Below are positions 44,751 to 52,887 of a stretch of 64,000 nt of DNA, in pieces (position 1 is the stretch's first letter; every line of letters begins with the position of its first letter). Where the stretch lies: NCBI RefSeq assembly GCF_014654785.1, contig NZ_BNBD01000008.1, positions 1 to 64,000 on the forward strand, given 5' to 3'. The translations under genes and the position numbers were made by a program. The notes under the pieces were generated by a model. The model searched no databases. It was not told where the DNA came from and saw nothing but the letters and a program-made list of their open reading frames with translations. This DNA comes from Streptomyces mashuensis (lineage in GTDB: Bacteria > Actinomycetota > Actinomycetes > Streptomycetales > Streptomycetaceae).

Positions 44751-46115
44751 GTGACCCCTACCGCGCCGGCCCGGCCCGGCGCCGCTCGTGGCGGCATGGT
44801 CCGCGTCGTCGCTGCGAGCCTGGTCGGCACGACCGTCGAGTGGTACGACTTCTTCCTCTACGCGTCGGCCGCCGCTCTGGTGTTCAACACCCGGTTCTTC
44901 CCGGCGGGCGACCCGCTCGCCGGCACGCTGATGGCCTTCGTCACCTATGCGATCGGGTTCGCGGCCAGACCGTTGGGCGGCATTGTCCTCGGGCACTTCG
45001 GTGACCGTGCGGGGCGCAAGAAGCTACTGGTGGTCAGCCTGCTCACGATGGGTGGCGCCACCTTCGCCATGGGCCTCCTGCCCACGTACACCACCATCGG
45101 TGTCGCCGCCCCCGTTCTGCTGACCCTGCTGCGCCTCGTCCAGGGCTTCGCCCTGGGCGGTGAGTGGGGTGGAGCCGTGCTCCTGGCCTGTGAACACGGC
45201 GGCAGCGGGCGTCGCAGGTTCTGGGCCGCCTGGCCGCAGGCGGGCGGTCCTGCCGGCAACCTCCTGTCCACCGCCGTCCTGGCCCTGCTCGCGGCTCTCC
45301 AGCCGGAGCAGGATTTCCGTTCCTGGGGCTGGCGCATTCCTTTCCTGTTGTCCGGGCTGCTCGTGCTGCTCGGCCTGTGGATCCGCACCACCGTCCCGGA
45401 ATCTCCGGTCTTCCTCCAGGCCCGTGCCGAGCCCCCGCCCCGGCTCCCTGCCGTCGAGGTGGTCCGAGGAAGACGCCGGGAAGTGCTCGTGGCGATGGGC
45501 GTCCGGTTCGGCGAGAACGTCTCGTACTACGTCCTCACCTCGTTCCTCCTCGTATACGTCACTACGCACCTGGAGCTTCCCCGGAGCACGGCCCTCAACA
45601 CCGTTCTCATCGGCTCCGTCGTCCATTTCGCCACGATCCCGGTGTGGGGCGCACTCTCCGACAGGGCCGGGCGCAGGCCGGTGACGCTGATCGGGTCGGT
45701 GGGGATGGGCATCTGGGTCTTTGCCTTCTTCGCCCTGCTCGACTCCCGCTCGTTCCCCGTGATCACCGTCTCGCTGACCGTGGGGCTGTTGCTGCACGGC
45801 GCCATGTGCGGCCCCCAGGCCGCCTTTCTCTCCGAGATGTTCGACACGAGGGTCCGTTACACGGGTGCCTCCATGGGGTTCCAGCTGTCCTCCGTGTTCG
45901 CCGGCGCCCTGGCGCCCATCGTTGCTGTCGGGCTCCTCAGAGCCAGCGGCTCCGCTACCCCGGTTGCTGTGTATGTGTGCCTGGCCGCGGTGGTCACCGC
46001 GGTCACGGTCGCCCTTGCCCCGGAGACCCGTGGCCGCGACCTGACGCGGAGGGAGGAGGCACTCGGCCGCTCAGCCGGCGTCGGCGCAACGGGACCACGA
46101 CGCGTACAGCCGTGA
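44751..46115 (+). CDS. MFS transporter, metabolite:H+ symporter (MHS) type
   Basis: 454 residues from GTG 44751 (GGGAGAG 4 nt upstream), 12 membrane helices. MHS signatures: GTTVEWYDFFLYASAAALVF in helix 1, GHFGDRAGRKKLLV (motif A), and LVQGFALGGEWGGAVLL. The family imports organic acids, proline/betaine or shikimate-like compounds. Monocistronic. The 46116-46401 gap shows no gene, only a T-arm-like dyad at 46276-46290. Confidence 0.9.
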   Translation: MTPTAPARPGAARGGMVRVVAASLVGTTVEWYDFFLYASAAALVFNTRFFPAGDPLAGTLMAFVTYAIGFAARPLGGIVLGHFGDRAGRKKLLVVSLLTMGGATFAMGLLPTYTTIGVAAPVLLTLLRLVQGFALGGEWGGAVLLACEHGGSGRRRFWAAWPQAGGPAGNLLSTAVLALLAALQPEQDFRSWGWRIPFLLSGLLVLLGLWIRTTVPESPVFLQARAEPPPRLPAVEVVRGRRREVLVAMGVRFGENVSYYVLTSFLLVYVTTHLELPRSTALNTVLIGSVVHFATIPVWGALSDRAGRRPVTLIGSVGMGIWVFAFFALLDSRSFPVITVSLTVGLLLHGAMCGPQAAFLSEMFDTRVRYTGASMGFQLSSVFAGALAPIVAVGLLRASGSATPVAVYVCLAAVVTAVTVALAPETRGRDLTRREEALGRSAGVGATGPRRVQP

Positions 46116-46401
46116 TCCGTCATACGGTTGCCGCGCTGCGGAAAATGCCGGATTACCGGAAGGATGTGATGTGGAAAGCCCCGAACCCGCCCTCGCCGTC
46201 CCGGGTCTGCACGTGGTGATGAACCGTGCATGCTGCACTGTTACCTGTACGCGGTGCTGAGCTGCAATGTGTGCCGGGGAATCGAACCCCTGCGTTGCTC
46301 CTCACGCGCCACGAGTGGACCGGAAACCGCCGGCCCTCGGTTGTGCACGCCCCCTGAACGGCTACCTGCTCCACATCGTCTCCACTTTGCCGGACCGGTG
46401 C

Positions 46402-46872
46402 TCAGTCCAGCAGATCGGCCTCCCAGTTCGTGCGCTGAATCCGCATGTCGATCTCCCGGATGTCGCGTGCGAGCACATCCGCCTGCTCGCGGAGTTCCGC
46501 CACCGGGAGTGCGGACAGCGTCACCAGCTCGGACCGGAGCTGCCGGCCGTAGCCCCGCTCCCCCGTACCCGCTGCCGCATCCGCGGCCGCCGTGACCAGC
46601 GCGTGGCGCAGTCGCAGGACGTCCCGCCGGGCGAGGGCGTCGGTGAGGGTGCCGTCCTGGCCCATGTCCGTCGCCGCGTTGGTGCGGTTGATGCGGCGGA
46701 TCAGCGTCTCCAGGCTGTCCAGCACGTCACCGGCCTCGGCCAGCAGCTGGGCCGCGTCCTCGGCGGGCGACTCGCCCTCCTGGTACCGCGCGCTGCTGAC
46801 GATGCGCGCCCGCAGCTGTTCCACGCGGCGCGTTGCTTCCCCTCGTTCTGCCAGTGCCTCGGCGAGTTTCAC
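46402..46872 (-). CDS. DIP1984-family protein
   Basis: 156 residues from GTG 46872 with GGGA upstream. MKLAEALAERGE, then LRARIVSSARYQEGE, INRTNAAT and a C-terminal LARDIREIDMRIQRTNWEADLLD: a largely helical, coiled-coil protein matching the DIP1984 family. Function unknown; often found near mobile or restriction-type genes. Confidence 0.85.
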   Translation of the reverse strand: MKLAEALAERGEATRRVEQLRARIVSSARYQEGESPAEDAAQLLAEAGDVLDSLETLIRRINRTNAATDMGQDGTLTDALARRDVLRLRHALVTAAADAAAGTGERGYGRQLRSELVTLSALPVAELREQADVLARDIREIDMRIQRTNWEADLLD

Positions 46873-46978
46873 TGTTTCCCTGTCCCGTCCGGTTCCGTCC
46901 CGTTCCGTTTTCCTTCGTGAATCGTGTCCGATTGTATGAACGACACGGTCTTGGCGGCTCTTTATTTATTGGGCCGTC

Positions 46979-47007
46979 CGTCTCCCCGCGTGTGCGGGGG
47001 TGGTCCT
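46979..47007. CRISPR. solitary CRISPR-like repeat, inverted orientation
   Basis: CTCCCCGCG-TGT-GCGGGGG followed by TGGTCC at 46982-47006 is the reverse complement of the 18.5-kb CRISPR repeat with the loop changed. No second repeat at 61 bp. It abuts the start of a truncated P-loop kinase. Confidence 0.5.
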
Positions 47008-47110
47008 GGTGCTGCGCGGAAACTCCGGCTCGGGTAGGACGACCACCGCTCGGGCGATCCGCGAGCGCTACGGCAGCGGTCCGGCGATCCAGGTGGTGGT
47101 CCCGCCGTAC
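47000..47110 (+). pseudogene. P-loop kinase N-terminal fragment
   Basis: VLVLRGNSGSGRTTTARAI followed by RERYG is the N-terminal Walker A segment of a zeta-toxin/chloramphenicol-phosphotransferase-like small-molecule kinase. After about 32 residues the similarity ends and the frame runs into the lectin promoter region. The start would be inside the CRISPR-like repeat. Confidence 0.5.
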
Positions 47111-47228
47111 CCCATGGCGGCATGTGCCCAGCTGCCCGTTCATAGGGCGTTGATCGTTCGTACAGTGCCACCCGCGATGGTCGAGACCAGCCGGTAAAGG
47201 ATGCGCCACCCCACCGAAAGGTCTCGCA

Positions 47229-47753
47229 ATGTCGATGGCAACGAACTGCTCGCTCCTTACCCGCGCCGCGTCCGTCGTGGCCACCGCGGTCCTGGCGGCC
47301 ACCGGGGTCCTGGTCACCAGCGGGACGGCTCACGCCGAACGCGCGGCTTCCGACACCCTGGTCAACGGGGGCACCCTGGCCTCGGGGGCCCGGCTGGCCA
47401 GTGGTGGGGCGCAGCTGGTGATGCAGCAGGACGGAGACCTCGCTCTTTACGCCTCCGGGGCCAACGGTGCGGGGCGGCAGCTGCGGTGGCATTCCGGCAC
47501 CACCGGGGTGGGCAACCGGGCCGAGCTGCGCGCCGACGGCAATCTCGTCGTCACCACCCCGGACGGCGTCCAGCTGTGGCAGAGCCGGACCGGCAGCGCG
47601 GACTGTGCGCACATGCCGTGGACCAAGCTGACCGTCCGCTCCGACGGCGACATGGCGATCCTGGCGGGGCAGGACAGCGAAGCCCCGTACTTCGTCCCGC
47701 TGTGGTCGGCGTCCTTCGGTCTGCAGCCCTCCTGCGGCTCCTCCACCCGGTGA
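47229..47753 (+). CDS. secreted bulb-type lectin domain protein
   Basis: 174 residues. The signal peptide covers residues 1-36 (AASVVATAVLAATGVLVTSG then TAHA). Three B_lectin-type repeats are visible: LVMQQDGDLALYASG, LRADGNLVVTTPDG and LTVRSDGDMAILAG, degenerate forms of the mannose-binding QxDxNxVxY motif. Two Cys near the C-terminus may pair. Its TGA overlaps the GTG of the next gene as GTGA, so it is translationally coupled to the SARP regulator, an unusual arrangement. Confidence 0.82.
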   Translation: MSMATNCSLLTRAASVVATAVLAATGVLVTSGTAHAERAASDTLVNGGTLASGARLASGGAQLVMQQDGDLALYASGANGAGRQLRWHSGTTGVGNRAELRADGNLVVTTPDGVQLWQSRTGSADCAHMPWTKLTVRSDGDMAILAGQDSEAPYFVPLWSASFGLQPSCGSSTR

Positions 47754-50710
47754 CCACCCCCGCCCCCACCCCCGGCCCGGGACTGGAGTGCGCCGTGCTC
47801 GGCCGGGTGCGGGCCTGGTACGACGGTGTGCCGGTGGATCTCGGTCAGTCCAGGTCGCAGGAGGTGTTCGCGATCCTGCTGGCCGCCGCCGGCCGGACCG
47901 TGGCGTTGCCGCTGCTCGTGGAGGGGGTGTGGGACGAGGGCGAGCGCCCGTCCCGGGCGGAGCACTGCGTGCGCACCCACGTGTGGCGGCTGCGCCGGGC
48001 CCTGGCCCGGCACACCGCCCGGCCGCTGCTCGTCACCGTCGGCAACGGCTACGCGCTGCGGGTGCCCGCCCGTGCCGTCGATACCTGGGCCTGCGAGCGT
48101 GCCCTGGCCCGGGCCGAGGAGATCCGGGCCTCGGGCGGCAGCGCCGCGCAGGCCCGCGACGTCCTGGCCGGTGCCCTGGCGCTGTGGACCGGCGAACCAC
48201 TGGCCGGACTCCACGGCCCCCACGCCCGGGCGCTGCGCGTCCGCTACGCCCGGCTGCGCCAGTTGCTGCTGGAGGCCCGGCTCGAACTCGATGCCGAGCT
48301 CGGTGACCGGCCCGGTCTCGTGGCCGAGGCGAGCGCCCTGGTCATGGAGTACCCGGCCAGCCAGAGGCTGCGCGCAGTCCAGATGCTGGCGCTCTACCGC
48401 TCCGGTCGCCAGGCCGAGGCCCTGGGCGTCTACGAGGACACCCGGCGCCACCTCAGTACGGAACTGGGCCGCCTGCCGCCCGCGCAACGCGTCCCGGCGG
48501 GCGACCTCACCGCGCTGCACCAACGGATCCTGCGCTCGGACCCCACCTTGCGCCGTGCCCGGACCGAGCGCCGGCCGCAGGCCCCCGGCCACGCCTCCTT
48601 CCCCTCCCCCGTCGCCGGCTTCACCGGACGCGACGAACAGCTGCGGGAACTCACCGGCATGCTGACCCGCCCGGGCGCCCCGGCCGTCGTCGTCTCGGCG
48701 GTCAGCGGCATGGCGGGCGTCGGCAAGACCGCCCTTGCGGTGCAGACCGCTCACGTACTGGGCGAGCACGCCTTTCCCGACGGGCGCCTCCACATCGACC
48801 TGCGCGGCGCCGATACCGCCCCCGTGCACCCGCATGCCGCACTGGCCACCCTGCTGCGCGCACTGGGCACCGCCGACGACGACATCCCCGAGGACGCCGA
48901 GGAGCGCTCGGCCCTGTACCGCTCGCTGCTGGCCGGCCGCCGGATGCTCCTGCTGCTGGACAACGCGGCCTGCTGCGAGCAACTCAGACCCCTGATCCCC
49001 GGCTCCGCCGACTGCACTGTCCTGGTCACCAGCCGCGCCTGGCTCACCGGGCTGGCCGGGGCGCGGCACCTGCGGCTGGACGTCCTGCCGCAAACCGAGG
49101 CCCTGAGCCTGCTGCGGCGGACCGCCGGCCGCCGCGTCGTGGACGCCGACGGCGAGGCCGCGGCCGCGCTCGTGGCCGCCTGCGGCTCCTTGCCGCTGGC
49201 CCTGCGGATCGTCGCCTCCCGCCTGGCGGCGGAGCCCGGCCGGTCCCTCGCCGGCATGGTCCGCCGCCTCGCCGACGAACGCAGCCGCCTGGAGGAACTG
49301 CGCACCGGCGACGCCGCCGTGGACGCCGCCTTCGAACTCTCCTACGCCACGCTCGCCACCGAGCAGGCCCGCGCCTTCCGGCTGCTGTCCGTCCTGGACG
49401 TACCGGACATCGCCCTGCCGAGCGCCGCCGCCCTGCTGGGCCTGGGCATCGAGGAGGCCGGGGAACTCCTGGATTCCCTCGTCGACCTCAGCCTCCTGCA
49501 GTCCCACCGCCTGGACCGTTACCACTTCCACGACCTGGTCCGCGTCTTCGCCCGCGCCGCGAACGCCCGCGAGGACCGTGCCGCGACCACCTCCCGCGCC
49601 GTCGCCGCCCTCCTCGACTTCTGCCTGGCCACCGCCCGCAACGCCGACACCGTCGCGCACGCGGCCGAGCCCGAGGAGCGCACGCTCATCGACGTCGCGC
49701 CGACCTCACCCGGACTGGCCTTCACCACCGCGCAGGAGGCAACCGACTGGATGCGCGAGGAAACGGCCCTGCAACGCGCCCTGATCGCCCGCGCCTGCAC
49801 CGACGACAGCCTGCCGCTGGCCCAGGCCGCCGATCTCGTCGACCGGCTGAACACCGTGCTGAGCGGCATCACCCACCTGTCGGCGGTCGGCGACCTGGCC
49901 CGCCAGGTCGCCGAAGTCGCCGCCCGGCGCGGCGACCGGCCCTGCGAGGCCCTGGCCCGCTACGTACGGGGCAATGCCCTGTGGCACGCCAACTCCTTCC
50001 CGCAAGCGAAGACCGAGCTCCACCGCAGCCTCGCACTGTGCGACCGCGACGCCGACCTGCGGCTGCGCGCCTCGGCCCACCTGACCCTGTGCGCCCACGC
50101 CCGCGTCCGCGGCCGTTTCCAGGACGCGATCGTGCACGGGGAGGCGTCGGTACGGTCCTTCCGCACGCTGGGCGCGGCGAGCGCGGAGGGCACCGCACTG
50201 GGTGAGCTGGCCTTCAACTACGCCCGTCAGGGCCGGCTCGCCGAGGCGCAGGCGGCAGCCGAACGCGGAGCAGAGCTCCTGGGCGGCCGGGAGTCGGTCT
50301 CCGCGGCCATCGGCCTGTACTACCTGGCCCGTGTCCTGCACCTGTGCGGTGACCGGGAGGAGGCCCTGCGCCGGGCCGGCGCGGGCCTGGCCCTCTTCCG
50401 CACCCTGAACGTGGCCTCCTTCGAGGCCGCGTCCGGCAACCTGATCGCCCAACTCCATGCCGAGCAGCAGGACTACGCGCTCGCGGCACGGACCGCCGAG
50501 ACGTTCCTGCCCATGGCCCGCAAGGTCAGCGCGATGCTGGAAGGCGGCCTGCTCAGGACCCTCGGGCGCAGCCTCCTCCACCTGGGCCAGCAGGCCCGCG
50601 CCGAAGCCTGCCTGCAGGCGGCCCTGGAACTCTTCGACGGGCTGCAGGCCGAGCAGGACGCCGAACAGGTCCGCGGCCTCCTGGCAACAGCTGCGTTTAT
50701 CCCGCGGTGA
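47750..50710 (+). CDS. SARP-type regulator (BTAD-NB-ARC-TPR) coupled to lectin gene
   Basis: 986 residues from GTG 47750. The winged-helix domain (13-105: CAVLGRVRAWYDG, VWRLRRALA, GNGYALRV) and BTAD (about 112-265) are followed by an NB-ARC ATPase with P-loop GMAGVGKTAL (Lys326), Walker B MLLLLDNA and VLVTSRAWL, and then C-terminal TPRs (about 730-970). The DNA-binding domain is somewhat diverged from classical SARPs. It overlaps the bulb-lectin gene by 4 bp and precedes a secreted crystallin-like gene by 71 bp, suggesting joint control of secreted proteins. Confidence 0.9.
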   Translation: MTTPAPTPGPGLECAVLGRVRAWYDGVPVDLGQSRSQEVFAILLAAAGRTVALPLLVEGVWDEGERPSRAEHCVRTHVWRLRRALARHTARPLLVTVGNGYALRVPARAVDTWACERALARAEEIRASGGSAAQARDVLAGALALWTGEPLAGLHGPHARALRVRYARLRQLLLEARLELDAELGDRPGLVAEASALVMEYPASQRLRAVQMLALYRSGRQAEALGVYEDTRRHLSTELGRLPPAQRVPAGDLTALHQRILRSDPTLRRARTERRPQAPGHASFPSPVAGFTGRDEQLRELTGMLTRPGAPAVVVSAVSGMAGVGKTALAVQTAHVLGEHAFPDGRLHIDLRGADTAPVHPHAALATLLRALGTADDDIPEDAEERSALYRSLLAGRRMLLLLDNAACCEQLRPLIPGSADCTVLVTSRAWLTGLAGARHLRLDVLPQTEALSLLRRTAGRRVVDADGEAAAALVAACGSLPLALRIVASRLAAEPGRSLAGMVRRLADERSRLEELRTGDAAVDAAFELSYATLATEQARAFRLLSVLDVPDIALPSAAALLGLGIEEAGELLDSLVDLSLLQSHRLDRYHFHDLVRVFARAANAREDRAATTSRAVAALLDFCLATARNADTVAHAAEPEERTLIDVAPTSPGLAFTTAQEATDWMREETALQRALIARACTDDSLPLAQAADLVDRLNTVLSGITHLSAVGDLARQVAEVAARRGDRPCEALARYVRGNALWHANSFPQAKTELHRSLALCDRDADLRLRASAHLTLCAHARVRGRFQDAIVHGEASVRSFRTLGAASAEGTALGELAFNYARQGRLAEAQAAAERGAELLGGRESVSAAIGLYYLARVLHLCGDREEALRRAGAGLALFRTLNVASFEAASGNLIAQLHAEQQDYALAARTAETFLPMARKVSAMLEGGLLRTLGRSLLHLGQQARAEACLQAALELFDGLQAEQDAEQVRGLLATAAFIPR

Positions 50711-50781
50711 ACGGTGCGCGGCACTCTGCGGAGCACAGCAAGAACCGTCACCCCTCACATCGTTTCCGGAGGAGGAACCCC

Positions 50782-51402
50782 ATGAAGCCCATTCGCACCC
50801 TCGCCGCCATCGGCCTCGGCACGCTGGCCACCCTGGCCGCCGTCACCTCGCCCGCCCTCGCGCAGGAAGCCGGCCCTGCAGGCAGCACGGCGGCCCGGCA
50901 CTGCGCGATCAACACCGACAACGGCGACAAGGCCTGCTTCTCCACCTACAGAGAAGCCATCACCTACGGCACGAAGGGCCGCGTGACCGACGCCCCCAAC
51001 GACACCCGGGCCGCGGCCCAGGACCACAAGCTCCAGGAACGCCTCAACGGCCCGCGCAGCCAGCACGGCACCAAGCTCGCGAACAACACCCGGCCGGCTA
51101 CCGCCCCCTCCGGTGCCGCCCCCGAGCAGCGGGTCCTCGGCACGGTCTACCGCGACAAGGACTTCGGCGGCGGCTCCCTCACCTTCACCGGCAGCGTCGG
51201 CTGCGGCTGGCGCTACCCCGAATTCGCCACCCTGGCCTCCGACTGGAACGACACCATCAGCTCCACCGCCTCCGGCCAGTGCGACGTCACCCTCTACCAG
51301 CACGACAACTTCCGCGGATTCAGCCAGACCTACCGCGGCAACGTCCCCTACGTCGGCGACGCCATGAACGACCAGGCCAGCTCGGTCAGCTTCGACCGCT
51401 GA
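50782..51402 (+). CDS. secreted beta/gamma-crystallin-like protein
   Basis: 206 residues; GGAGGAGG lies 7 nt before the ATG. The signal peptide is cleaved near ALAQ|EA. The N-terminal part is a Thr/Ala/Asn-rich linker with two Cys. The C-terminal part is a two-motif Greek-key domain: VYRDKDFGGGSLTFTG, then TLYQHDNFRGFSQTYRG, each with the crystallin Y/F-x-x-x-x-F-x-G pattern, ending DQASSVSF. A strong terminator follows. Confidence 0.8.
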   Translation: MKPIRTLAAIGLGTLATLAAVTSPALAQEAGPAGSTAARHCAINTDNGDKACFSTYREAITYGTKGRVTDAPNDTRAAAQDHKLQERLNGPRSQHGTKLANNTRPATAPSGAAPEQRVLGTVYRDKDFGGGSLTFTGSVGCGWRYPEFATLASDWNDTISSTASGQCDVTLYQHDNFRGFSQTYRGNVPYVGDAMNDQASSVSFDR

Positions 51403-51417
51403 CCCCGCCACCTCGCG

Positions 51418-51456
51418 GTGATGCGGCGCAGGCGAGGGCCTCCTGCGCCGCATCAC
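51418..51456 (+). terminator. 15-bp perfect stem terminator
   Basis: GTGATGCGGCGCAGG (51418-51432) and its exact complement (51442-51456) around a 9-nt loop, 16 bp after the crystallin-like gene stop. Confidence 0.85.
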
Positions 51457-51788
51457 CCGCCGCAAGCCGGGCGCCCCAGGCCCGCTCTACGGGCCACACC
51501 CATGGGGCAGGGGTCCACGAACGGCCACACCGAGGACAGAAACCAGCAACCGGCCAGGTCCGGTCCGGTCTGGTCTGGTCTGCAATTCGAGTCCGCAGAG
51601 CGTACGGCAGCCGGCTGCCGGCTGCCGGCTTCGTCACCAACTGTCCTGAGCGAAGGCCGGCACCCGAGAGGGGTGCAGCAGAGGCGACCGGTCTCGGGCA
51701 GCGATGGGGTGTGGTGCGGTAAACACCCGACAAAGGTGGTGCGGGCAGTGTCGGGTGGCCGCGGGTGGTGTCGCTGCAGGGTGGGGGC
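51457..51788. other. non-coding leader with short tandem repeats
   Basis: Contains a 5-bp repeat run (GGTCC/GGTCT units, about 51558-51582) and a 7-bp repeat run (GCCGGCT, about 51608-51630). No gene is supported. GGTGGGGG before 51789 belongs to the next gene. Confidence 0.6.
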
Positions 51789-52592
51789 ATGGATGACACG
51801 ACCTTGGTATCCCGCTTCCTCCACGACGGCTTCGTGAAGCTGGAGGGAGCCGTCGCGCCGCGCGTGGCCGCGGACTGCGCACGGCTGCTGTGGCGGGAGA
51901 CGGGCTGCGACCAGGACGACCCGGCGACCTGGACACAGCCCGTGCACTGGGTGCCCGGCATGGGCCAGGGCCCCTTCGCCGCCGCCCCCAACTCCCCCGC
52001 CCTGCACCACGCCTACGACCTGCTCGTCGGCGCGGGACGCTGGGAGCCGCGCTACTCGCTCGGCACGTTCCCGCTGCGCTTCCCGCACGAGGAGGAGCCG
52101 GACGACGCCGGCTGGCACATCGAGGGAAGCTACCTGCCGGAAGGGGAGAGCTGGTATTTCACCAACCTGCGCTCCCAGGGGCGGGCACTGCTGATGCTGT
52201 TCCTCTTCAGCGAAGTCGGCGAACAGGACGCCCCCACCCGGATTCGCGTCGGCTCGCATCTGGACGTGCCGAAGGTGCTGGAGCAGTACGGGGAGGACGG
52301 GGCGAGCGGGCTGACCCTTGCGCCCGACCTGGTGGCCGCCTCCGACCACCGGCCACTCGCCCTCGCCACCGGGTCCCCCGGCGATGTCTACCTGTGCCAT
52401 CCGTTCCTCGTGCACGCGGCACAACCACACCACGGAGCGCGGCCGCGCTTCATGGCCCAGCCACCGCTCATGCCGGCCGCACCGTATGAGCTGGAGCGGG
52501 CCGACGGCGCCTATTCGCCCGTGGAGATCGCGATCCGTCGGGGCCTGGGACAGCCCACTCCCGGCCCGGACGGGGACGGCACCGGCCACTGA
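51789..52592 (+). CDS. phytanoyl-CoA dioxygenase (PhyH)-family protein
   Basis: 267 residues, Fe(II)/2-oxoglutarate oxygenase fold. The proximal facial-triad motif reads GWHIEGSY (His110-x-Glu112) where most PhyH enzymes have His-x-Asp. The distal His is in LCHPFLVHAAQPHHG, followed by Arg in RPRF for 2OG. The N-terminal FLHDGFVKLEGAV is a family hallmark. Family members hydroxylate or halogenate small molecules; the substrate is unknown. Monocistronic. Confidence 0.8.
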   Translation: MDDTTLVSRFLHDGFVKLEGAVAPRVAADCARLLWRETGCDQDDPATWTQPVHWVPGMGQGPFAAAPNSPALHHAYDLLVGAGRWEPRYSLGTFPLRFPHEEEPDDAGWHIEGSYLPEGESWYFTNLRSQGRALLMLFLFSEVGEQDAPTRIRVGSHLDVPKVLEQYGEDGASGLTLAPDLVAASDHRPLALATGSPGDVYLCHPFLVHAAQPHHGARPRFMAQPPLMPAAPYELERADGAYSPVEIAIRRGLGQPTPGPDGDGTGH

Positions 52593-52887
52593 CAGCAGCG
52601 GCGGGGAGGCACCGCTGTCATCATCCCTTGAACGGCAGGGCTGTCACGGGAATGTGTGGAGGAGGCACTTCTTCCAAAACAACGCCCACATACCATCGCC
52701 CGCGACAGGCAGAGCCTGCCACAAGCAGGCCCCGCGGTGGTCTTCAGCTGCCGCCGACGGCGCTCTTTCAAGGCGGCGAGAAAACTGCCACTCCTGGGTG
52801 GGCCGTCAGGTGGCGGTGAGGTACCTACACGGAGCGACGACCGACTCTCTTATCTTTGACTTAGAACTTTTCCATAGCCTCGCGCTC

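Noticed and set aside
46276-46290. Minus-strand tRNA gene suggested by GGGGTTCGATTCCCC
   Set aside because: Only the T-loop with a 4-bp stem is present; no acceptor, D-arm or anticodon arm can be paired around it.
47447-49660. 737-codon minus-strand frame
   Set aside because: Shadow of the SARP gene; composition is Gly/Gln/Val-rich with no motif.
47201-50710. SARP protein of 1169 codons starting before the lectin
   Set aside because: The first 183 codons lie in another frame over the lectin gene, which has a signal peptide and lectin repeats; the SARP domain starts at GTG 47750.
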